Positions 58,906-64,000 of a DNA stretch of 64,000 nt are shown piece after piece; the stretch's first letter is position 1, and every line of letters starts with the position of its first letter. The position numbers and the translations under genes are program-made. The notes beneath the pieces are model-generated. The model worked only from the letters and a program-made list of their open reading frames with translations. It was not told the DNA's origin and ran no database searches. Source of the stretch: Sphingopyxis panaciterrae. GTDB taxonomy: Bacteria; Pseudomonadota; Alphaproteobacteria; Sphingomonadales; Sphingomonadaceae. The stretch is taken from NCBI RefSeq assembly GCF_011762125.1, contig NZ_JAASQN010000003.1, positions 62,001-126,000 of the forward strand, given 5' to 3'.

Positions 58906-59502
58906 TCAAGCGGCCATCAGCCTGATATCTTCGCGAAAATCTTCTTCGATCGTGATGCGGCCGCGCATGGGGATGACGGCATTGCTGCCGTCACCATCGC
59001 CTTCCTCGAACAGCGCGCACGCCGCCTCGCCGCCGCGCGCGAGGCTATAGCGCTGTGCGATGCGGCCGGTGGGCCGGAAGCCGAGCTTGCGCAGCACCGC
59101 GCCCGACGCCGGATTGTCGACGAAGTGCCCGGCGCCGAGCTTCGGCAGGCTCATCGCGCGGGCGATGCGCAGGAGTTGCCGTCCGGCTTCGGTGGCAAAG
59201 CCCAGGCCCCAATAGGGGCGGGCGATCCAATAGCCCATTTCGAGCGGACCCTCAGGACTCGGCGAAATGCCGCAGCCGCCGACGAGGCGCGGCGCGCCGC
59301 CGGTGCGGGCAAAGATCAGGAAACGCGGCTGCGACGGGTCGACGGGCTGGCTGAGGAATGCCTGCGCTTCTTCTTCGCCATAGGGCCAAGGGGCGCGTGC
59401 GAGGTTGCGGACCACGGCTTCTTCGCCAATCGCCCGCGTCAGCGCCGGGGCATCTTCCTGCCAGCCGGGCCGCAGCAACAGTCTTTCGGTACGCGCGAAC
59501 AT
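58906..59502 (-). CDS. GNAT-family N-acetyltransferase (RimJ/RimL-like)
   Basis: A 198-residue acetyltransferase. TERLLLRPGWQEDAPAL is the RimJ/RimL start, WIARPYWGLGFATEAGRQLL carries the acetyl-CoA loop (G-x-G/A), and NPASGAVLRKLGFRPTG is motif B. ATG 59502 is the first start that preserves the family N-terminus. The target may be a ribosomal protein N-terminus or a small amine. It is probably a separate unit downstream of the rplU-rpmA terminator. Confidence 0.88.
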   Translation of the reverse strand: MFARTERLLLRPGWQEDAPALTRAIGEEAVVRNLARAPWPYGEEEAQAFLSQPVDPSQPRFLIFARTGGAPRLVGGCGISPSPEGPLEMGYWIARPYWGLGFATEAGRQLLRIARAMSLPKLGAGHFVDNPASGAVLRKLGFRPTGRIAQRYSLARGGEAACALFEEGDGDGSNAVIPMRGRITIEEDFREDIRLMAA

Positions 59503-59626
59503 GTTATCACTCCCAATTGCCTGTCGCCGTGGCGCCAGATGGTGACGCTTTGACGACAATCGATAGCGAGGGAGACGGATGGCCCTGTTTTCGCGCCTGC
59601 CTGCCAAGCGGCAGAAATCAGACAAG

Positions 59627-59658
59627 AAAAAAGGGAGTACGGGGGTGACCCGTCTCCC
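59627..59658 (-). terminator. Intrinsic terminator of the rplU-rpmA operon
   Basis: On the minus strand GGGAGACGGG and CCCCGTACTCCC form a stem followed by TTTTTTC. It lies about 80 bp after the rpmA stop; a further small hairpin (TTTCCGC/GCGGAAA, near 59675-59695) precedes it. Confidence 0.75.
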
Positions 59659-59738
59659 TCTTTTCGAACCTTGTTTCCGCTTTGTGGCGGAAAGGACAGC
59701 TCCGGGTCATCCCTGGTGGACGACCCTGACAGATCGTC

Positions 59739-60008
59739 CTATTCTGCGGCTTCCGCCATGGCGTCGACCGACACATATTTGCGGCCAAGCTTGCCATCGT
59801 GGAATCGGACGCGGCCTTCGGCGGTGGCGAACAGCGTGTGGTCCTTGCCGATGCCGACATTGACGCCCGGATAGACGCGCGTGCCGCGCTGGCGCACGAT
59901 AATGTTGCCGCCGATCACTTCCTGACCGCCGAACTTCTTCACGCCAAGGCGACGGCCGGCTGAGTCGCGACCGTTGCGCGATGAACCGCCTGCTTTCTTA
60001 TGTGCCAT
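59739..60008 (-). CDS. rpmA: 50S ribosomal protein L27
   Basis: L27, 89 residues, near the peptidyl-transferase centre. [20 protein letters not shown] and [22 protein letters not shown] (in parts) are diagnostic. It lies 48 bp after rplU on the same strand, the universal rplU-rpmA order. Confidence 0.98.
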   Translation of the reverse strand: MAHKKAGGSSRNGRDSAGRRLGVKKFGGQEVIGGNIIVRQRGTRVYPGVNVGIGKDHTLFATAEGRVRFHDGKLGRKYVSVDAMAEAAE

Positions 60009-60056
60009 GACTGATGCTCCTTAATTCGTACGAGGGGCCGAGCCGCGTTGCCGCGC

Positions 60057-60542
60057 TCAGGCTTCCTTCTTGGGGGCTGCCTTCTTGGCAGCGGGCTTCT
60101 TTTCGGCGGTTTCGGCCTTGGGGGCTTCTGCCTTCGGGGCGGCCTTCTTGGCGGCTTCCGGAGCCGGCGCAGCGGCCTTGGTTTCGGCGGCCGGAGCGGC
60201 CTCTGCCTTCGCGGCGGCTTCCTTCTTCGGCGCGGCCTTCTTGGCATCGCCGACGGCGAGGATGCGCAGCAGCGTCAGCGACTGGCGATGGCCGTTGCGG
60301 CGGCGATAATTGTGCCGGCGGCGCTTCTTGAAAACGATGACCTTTTCGCCGCGCGTCTGGGCGATGATCTCGGCCGAAACGACGAGGCCGTCGGCGCTCT
60401 TCACTTCGCCGCCGTCACCGGCCAGCAGGATGTCGCCCAGCGACACGGTGTCGCCAGCTTCGCCGTCGATCTTTTCAACGGCGATCTTGTCTCCGGCGGC
60501 GACGCGATACTGCTTGCCGCCCGTGCGCACGATTGCGAACAT
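60057..60542 (-). CDS. rplU: 50S ribosomal protein L21 with long Ala/Lys-rich tail
   Basis: L21, here 161 residues versus about 103 in E. coli. The L21 core ([39 protein letters not shown]) fills the first 100 residues. The remaining 60 are almost only A, K, P and E ([17 protein letters not shown]...), a flexible basic tail. ATG 60542 is standard; two codons upstream are non-conserved. The tail is in frame and continuous, and its composition resembles histone-H1-like tails seen in other alphaproteobacterial ribosomal proteins. Confidence 0.96.
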   Translation of the reverse strand: MFAIVRTGGKQYRVAAGDKIAVEKIDGEAGDTVSLGDILLAGDGGEVKSADGLVVSAEIIAQTRGEKVIVFKKRRRHNYRRRNGHRQSLTLLRILAVGDAKKAAPKKEAAAKAEAAPAAETKAAAPAPEAAKKAAPKAEAPKAETAEKKPAAKKAAPKKEA

Positions 60543-60632
60543 GGTCTTCCATCCAATCAAAATCTATTGTCACCCGCGCTACCATCCACCCGCCAAAGCA
60601 GGCGATTTTTCCGGCATGCGGGAAAGTCAGCG

Positions 60633-60661
60633 CCACTAACGTCACAGGCCGTTGCTGTCAA
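60633..60661 (-). promoter_or_regulatory. Sigma-70-type promoter of rplU-rpmA
   Basis: On the minus strand TTGACA (60661-60656), 17 bases, then TAGTGG (60638-60633). A perfect -35 with a weaker -10 is common in alphaproteobacteria. The rplU start lies about 90 bases downstream. Confidence 0.5.
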
Positions 60662-60770
60662 CCGCATATTTCCGCGCTTTTCGCGCTTTTTCGGCGGACA
60701 GTGCGGGCGTGCCGCGTCCTATCCGATTCGGTCTTGCTGCGCCGCGCCGCCGCTCATATCAGGGTCGACG

Positions 60771-61304
60771 ATGAAGCGCCCCCTTCTTTCGATCCCGCTG
60801 GCCCTCCCGCTGGCCCTTGCCGTTCCGCTGCTGTTGCCGGCGGGTGTTGCCGCGAAGGAAACGCAGGCGCCATCGCTCGCCAAGCGGCCGATCGAGGGAC
60901 GCTTCGACGTCGCGCCGCCGCCGGTCGCGGTGACGCCGCCCGGACCGCTGCCCGCCGATCTCGCCGGCCGGCTCGCGCGCTGGGAAAGCGATGCGGCGAG
61001 CGGGCAGCAGGCATTTGCTGCCGAGCGCAATGCGACCGCGGCGCTCGTTTCGGCGGCCGCCGGGGCGCCGGTGTCGAGCGAACCCTGGGTGGTCGCGCAA
61101 CAGGCGATCTCGCGGCTGACCGCGGCGCGCGCCCCGCTCACCGGCGCGCTCGCCGACATCGACCGCCTCTATGTCGAGCGCAGCGTCGACGAGGCGATCG
61201 ACGGTCTTCCCGACATCTATGCGCTGCGCGACCGCATCGCCGAACTGGCGTCGGGGCAGGATGCGATTCTCGAGGCGCTGAACGCGCAGCTTCCGGGGCA
61301 GTAA
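60771..61304 (+). CDS. Exported hypothetical protein (177 aa)
   Basis: A signal peptide (LLSIPLALPLALAVPLLLPAGVAA/KE) is followed by a proline-rich segment (APPPVAVTPPGPLPADL) and a helical domain rich in Ala, Leu and Arg. It contains SSEPWVVAQQAISRLTAAR and AIDGLPDIYALRDRIAELA. The even helix pattern suggests a small coiled, perhaps periplasmic, protein. No family is recognised. ATG 60771 has a weak ribosome site (GGGTCGACG). It is divergent from rplU and convergent with pspF across a strong hairpin repeat. Confidence 0.72.
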   Translation: MKRPLLSIPLALPLALAVPLLLPAGVAAKETQAPSLAKRPIEGRFDVAPPPVAVTPPGPLPADLAGRLARWESDAASGQQAFAAERNATAALVSAAAGAPVSSEPWVVAQQAISRLTAARAPLTGALADIDRLYVERSVDEAIDGLPDIYALRDRIAELASGQDAILEALNAQLPGQ

Positions 61305-61320
61305 ACGGCCAGCCAATGCA

Positions 61321-61418
61321 TATCCGTCGCCCCCGCGCAGGCGGGGGCCGCTATCGGCCTCACGTTGCCATGTCTTGTAAAACGCCAGCGGCCCCCGCCT
61401 GCGCGGGGGCAACGGATA
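61321..61418. repeat. REP-like inverted repeat, family 2 (long hairpin)
   Basis: Two 32-bp arms (61321-61352 and 61387-61418) pair with one mismatch. Their core is GCCCCCGCGCAGGCGGGGGC. The 34-base loop has no structure of note. The same core, with GAA for GCA, forms the 22-bp pair of the element at 42221-42490. Lying between convergent genes, it can act as a bidirectional transcription stop. Confidence 0.85.
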
Positions 61419-61423
61419 TACTG

Positions 61424-62458
61424 CTATTGATTCAACCCATGCTTCTTCAGCGCGTGGCGAATCTGGTCATAACTCAGCCCCAGCGATTCGGCCGCGACCT
61501 TCTGATTATACCGGCAGCGGGCCATGGTGTCGGCCAGGATCTGCTTTTCATAAGCGTCGACCGCGCCGCGCAGGTCGCTGACCGCACCCGAAGGTGCGGC
61601 GGCGGGCGGCGCTGCCTCGGCCGCCGCGGCCGGATTCGCGGCCTCGGCGGTCTTCGCCGCCGGTCGATGAACCGGTTGCCAGGGGCTGGCGAACGGGTCG
61701 AAGCTCAGCGCGTCGACCGGCCGTTCGGGATCGTGCCAGCGATAGATCGCCCGCTCGATGACATTCCTGAGTTCGCGGACATTGCCCGGCCAGTCGTGCC
61801 CCTCCATCTGCGCGAGGGCGCGCGGGCCGAAGCCCGGCCATTCCTCCCAGCCGACGACCGCCGCCATGCGCTGGCCGAAATAGGTCGCGAGCACCTCGAT
61901 GTCGCCTTCGCGGGCGCGCAAGGGGGGCAGGGTGATGACCTCGAACGACAGCCGGTCGAGCAGGTCGGCGCGAAAGCGGTTCTCGTCGACCAGCGCGGGC
62001 AGATGCTCGTTGGTCGCCGCAACGATGCGCACGTCGACACGAATCGGACGCGACGAGCCGACGCGCGTCACCTCGCCATATTCGACCGCGCGCAGCAGCC
62101 GCTCCTGCGCGCCCATCGACATTGTCGCGAGTTCGTCGAGGAACAGGGTGCCGCCGTCGGCCTCCTCGAAGCGCCCGGCGCGCGTGCGCGTCGCGCCGGT
62201 GAAGGCGCCCGCCTCGTGCCCGAACAGTTCGGATTCGATCAGCGTCTCGGGCATCGCGGCGCAGTTCATGATCACATAGGGACGATCCCACCGCGCCGAC
62301 AGCCGGTGCAGGCGTTCGGCGATCAACTCCTTGCCCGTCCCGCGCTCGCCGATCACCAGCACCGGCCGGTCGAGCGTTGCCGCCTGGCTTGCGCGCTCGA
62401 CCGCATCCTGGAAAGCTGCGGATTGGCCGATGAACTGCGTTTCGCGCTCCATTCCCAA
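61424..62458 (-). CDS. pspF: Phage-shock operon activator PspF
   Basis: A sigma-54-dependent bEBP, 344 residues. It lacks an N-terminal receiver, as PspF does. AAA+ motifs are Walker A GERGTGKE, the sigma-54 contact loop GAFTGA, Walker [11 protein letters not shown] and the sensor/R-finger segments. After an Ala-rich linker (residues 255-290) the C-terminal Fis-type [26 protein letters not shown] follows. It is divergent from the psp genes and would activate their promoter at 62553. PspA binds and inhibits PspF in known systems. ATG 62458 or 62452 may be used. Confidence 0.94.
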   Translation of the reverse strand: MGMERETQFIGQSAAFQDAVERASQAATLDRPVLVIGERGTGKELIAERLHRLSARWDRPYVIMNCAAMPETLIESELFGHEAGAFTGATRTRAGRFEEADGGTLFLDELATMSMGAQERLLRAVEYGEVTRVGSSRPIRVDVRIVAATNEHLPALVDENRFRADLLDRLSFEVITLPPLRAREGDIEVLATYFGQRMAAVVGWEEWPGFGPRALAQMEGHDWPGNVRELRNVIERAIYRWHDPERPVDALSFDPFASPWQPVHRPAAKTAEAANPAAAAEAAPPAAAPSGAVSDLRGAVDAYEKQILADTMARCRYNQKVAAESLGLSYDQIRHALKKHGLNQ

Positions 62459-62460
62459 TC

Positions 62461-62488
62461 ATTGGCAAAATTTCCCGTTGATTGGCAA
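62461..62488. promoter_or_regulatory. Candidate PspF upstream activating sites
   Basis: ATTGGCAA occurs twice (62461-62468 and 62481-62488), exactly 20 bp apart, that is on one face of the helix. The sites lie 65-92 bp before the sigma-54 core promoter, the usual enhancer distance, and overlap the pspF start region, allowing autogenous control. Confidence 0.5.
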
Positions 62489-62552
62489 GAGAAATTCGCT
62501 GGTGAGGCCGTTTCAGTGTGAAGTTACGCAGATTTTCGGGGTTTCGGAAAAT

Positions 62553-62568
62553 TGGCATACCCCCTGCA
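62553..62568 (+). promoter_or_regulatory. Sigma-54 promoter of the psp operon
   Basis: TTGGCATACCCCCTGCA contains the invariant GG (62554-62555) and GC (62566-62567) separated by exactly 10 bases, matching TGGCAC-N5-TTGCA. It faces the psp genes and lies about 65 bp before the first small frame. Confidence 0.85.
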
Positions 62569-62630
62569 TAGTATCAGACGAACCGGCGCACTGGTGCCGG
62601 TGCAGCGAAAACAAAAGGAAGATCGAAGCC

Positions 62631-62762
62631 ATGAAGACGATGTTTGCCCAAGCCGCCACCTTCGCGCTCAGCGCGGTCGCAGCGCTGGCCATCCTCGTCG
62701 GCGTGATCGATCAGCCGCAAGTCGCCGTTGCTACAACCCCGGCGGTCAGCTTTACGGCATGA
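62631..62762 (+). CDS. 43-residue membrane/exported small protein upstream of pspA
   Basis: MKTMFAQAATFALSAVAAL begins a short protein with a single hydrophobic helix (ATFALSAVAALAILVGVI) and a short hydrophilic tail (DQPQVAVATTPAVSFTA). It is the first gene after the sigma-54 promoter, with AAAAGGAAG as ribosome site 9 bases before ATG 62631. The length and place are reproducible features of alphaproteobacterial psp operons as I recall, but no name is certain. It is followed immediately by a strong terminator hairpin. Confidence 0.7.
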   Translation: MKTMFAQAATFALSAVAALAILVGVIDQPQVAVATTPAVSFTA

Positions 62763-62769
62763 CCGGCAC

Positions 62770-62819
62770 TGGTGCCGGGGCACTCACCCCCTTGCCCCGC
62801 CCCGGCACCAGCATTTTTC
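62770..62819 (+). terminator. Intrinsic terminator/attenuator between the small gene and pspA
   Basis: CTGGTGCCGGGGC (62770-62782) and GCCCCGGCACCAG (62800-62812) form a perfect 13-bp stem, followed by CATTTTTC. The 5' arm can instead form a local hairpin (CCGGCACTGGTGCCGG, 62764-62779), and a 13-nt copy (GCACTGGTGCCGG) lies in the 5' leader (62588-62600). Confidence 0.75.
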
Positions 62820-62866
62820 ACGAGAACAATATTCAAGGTCTCAAGATTTTCGACAGGAGTTTCCCA

Positions 62867-63529
62867 ATGGGTATTTTTTCACGCACCCGCGACATCATCG
62901 CCGCCAATGTCACCGACCTGCTCGACCGGGCCGAAGACCCCGAAAAGATGATCCGCCAGATCATCTTCGAGATGAACGAAACGCTCGTCGAAGTCCGCGC
63001 CTCCGCTGCCCGCACGATCGCGGACCAGAAGGAAATGCGCCGCCATATCGCCAAGCTTGAAAGCCTGCAGGACAGCTGGAAGGAAAAGGCCGAACTGGCG
63101 CTGTCGAAGGACCGCGAAGACCTTGCCACCTCGGCGCTCGTCGAAAAGCAGAAGGCCGGCGACATGGCTGACAAGCTGAAGGCCGAGATTGCCGTCCTCG
63201 ACGACGCGCTGACCGGCTATGAAGCCGATATTGCCAAGCTGCAGAAGAAGCTTTCGGAAGCCCGCGCGCGCCAGTCGAGCGTCGTCAATCGCCTCGAAAG
63301 CGCCGAGAACCGCTATCGCCTGCGCGAGATGACCAACGGCGACCGGGTCGAAGACGCCTTCTCGCGCTTCGAGATTCTCGAGCGCCGCGTCGACGAAGCC
63401 GAAGGCCGCGCCGATGCGCTGGGCCTCGGCTATAAAAAGTCGCTCGATGAAGAGATCGCCGAACTGCAGGCGGCCGACAAGGTCGCCGACGAACTGGCCG
63501 CGCTGAAGGCCGCGCAGGGCAAGAATTAA
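62867..63529 (+). CDS. pspA: Phage shock protein A
   Basis: A PspA/IM30 protein, 220 residues, almost entirely helical coiled coil. MGIFSRTRDIIAANVTDLLD is the amphipathic N-terminal membrane-binding helix, followed by the AEDPEKMIRQIIFEM motif and the long heptad region. It binds stressed inner membrane and in known systems inhibits PspF. AGGAG precedes ATG 62867. It is preceded by the terminator hairpin and followed 12 bp later by pspB. Confidence 0.95.
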   Translation: MGIFSRTRDIIAANVTDLLDRAEDPEKMIRQIIFEMNETLVEVRASAARTIADQKEMRRHIAKLESLQDSWKEKAELALSKDREDLATSALVEKQKAGDMADKLKAEIAVLDDALTGYEADIAKLQKKLSEARARQSSVVNRLESAENRYRLREMTNGDRVEDAFSRFEILERRVDEAEGRADALGLGYKKSLDEEIAELQAADKVADELAALKAAQGKN

Positions 63530-63541
63530 GGAGCCCGACCG

Positions 63542-63817
63542 ATGGAAGATATCATCGTTCCCATCGTCGTCGTTCCCGCCATCTTCCTTGGCTTGCCCTG
63601 GCTCATCCTCCACTATGTGACGAAGTGGAAGCAGGCCAAGACGCTGACCGGCGAGGATGAGCAACTGCTCGACGAACTTTACGATACGGCCCGGAGGCTC
63701 GAGAATCGTCTCCATACCGTGGAACGCATCATCAGCGCCGACCATCCCGACTTCCGCCCCGCGGTTCGCAGTGATGAAGATCTGGCGCAGCTTGAAAATA
63801 TGAGCAGGAGGAACTGA
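63542..63817 (+). CDS. pspB: Phage shock protein B
   Basis: A small inner-membrane protein, 91 residues. One N-terminal membrane helix (IVPIVVVPAIFLGLPWLILHY) is followed by a cytoplasmic helix with LLDELYDTARRLENRLHTVERI, the PspB coiled segment that relays stress to PspA with PspC. AAGGAG is in place before ATG 63542. It lies 1 bp before pspC. Confidence 0.92.
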   Translation: MEDIIVPIVVVPAIFLGLPWLILHYVTKWKQAKTLTGEDEQLLDELYDTARRLENRLHTVERIISADHPDFRPAVRSDEDLAQLENMSRRN

Positions 63818-63818
63818 G

Positions 63819-64000
63819 ATGTCGGCCAGCCGCACCAAATTCTATCTCGACAAACAGAATGCGAAATGGCTGGGCGTCTGTTCGGGACTTGCCGATTACA
63901 TGGGGATTGACGTCCTGTGGATCCGCGTCGGCATGGTTCTCGGCACGCTGATGGGCTCGGGCTTTCCGTTTCTGGCCTATATCGTGATCGGGATGATGGG
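63819..64000 (+). CDS. pspC: Phage shock protein C (N-terminal part only)
   Basis: PspC-domain membrane protein cut by the right edge of the window. The 60 visible codons contain KFYLDKQNAKWLGVCSGLA and DYMGIDVLWIRVG, the PspC signature, followed by a hydrophobic helix (GTLMGSGFPFLAYIVIG). AGGAGGAA precedes ATG 63819. In known systems PspC with PspB releases PspF from PspA. Confidence 0.92.
   Translation, partial: MSASRTKFYLDKQNAKWLGVCSGLADYMGIDVLWIRVGMVLGTLMGSGFPFLAYIVIGMM

Overview
This window is high-GC chromosomal DNA from an alphaproteobacterium, most likely a Sphingomonadaceae member (Sphingopyxis-like; the genus is an inference from gene families and order, not a measured match). Supporting signs are two TonB-dependent receptors, the pckA / chvI-chvG-hprK-rapZ-EIIA-HPr block known from alphaproteobacteria, a pspF-pspABC stress locus, a very short HprK, and many copies of small palindromic intergenic repeats. 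No rRNA, tRNA or CRISPR array was seen.

Layout. (1) 1-8.8 kb: a catabolic set. A CYP108-like cytochrome P450 (cut by the window edge), an acyl-CoA dehydrogenase, a DUF6285 protein and an APH-type phosphotransferase form one minus-strand operon. It is divergent from a feruloyl-CoA-synthase-like acyl-CoA ligase and a TetR regulator, followed by a PhyH-type dioxygenase and a GPH-family transporter. Three promoter regions here share a 12-bp near-palindrome that could be the TetR operator. (2) 8.8-21.6 kb: an MBL-fold lipase-like hydrolase, an ABC exporter with a possible leader peptide, a Crp/Fnr regulator, a DUF6894 protein, an STN-containing TonB receptor, rlmE-ppx, a glycine-zipper protein, a phytase-like esterase, rpmB and tadA. 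(3) 21.6-34.9 kb: an apparent accessory island between tadA and a sirtuin gene. A TetR regulator is divergent from a seven-gene operon: DauA-like D-amino-acid dehydrogenase, TonB receptor, MFS permease, S9 peptidase, two S12 serine hydrolases (the second D-aminopeptidase-like) and an M81 (MlrC-like) metallopeptidase. A decayed IS3 element lies at the distal end. The gene set suggests uptake and full breakdown of peptides containing D-amino acids, and it resembles the microcystin mlrB/mlrC/mlrD genes without mlrA.

(4) 34.9-47 kb: housekeeping genes: sirtuin, dapB, an unknown gene, nth, dnaJ, dnaK with a heat-shock promoter, a PCu(A)C copper chaperone, a small HExxH protein, rmuC, and a META-domain lipoprotein. 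(5) 46.3-53.7 kb: the envelope/carbon control block chvI-chvG-hprK-rapZ-EIIA-HPr-trmH-like, divergent from pckA. A 267-bp TA-flanked MITE-like element fills the chvG-hprK gap. (6) 53.7-61.3 kb: small unknown proteins including two DUF937-like proteins with EF-hand-like tails, two putative metallopeptidases, rpmA and rplU. (7) 61.4-64 kb: pspF divergent from a sigma-54-driven unit of a 43-residue protein, pspA, pspB and pspC. A strong intrinsic terminator lies between the small gene and pspA.

The window is dotted with at least five copies of one REP-like inverted repeat (95-117 bp) and several copies of other hairpin families, almost all in intergenic gaps.
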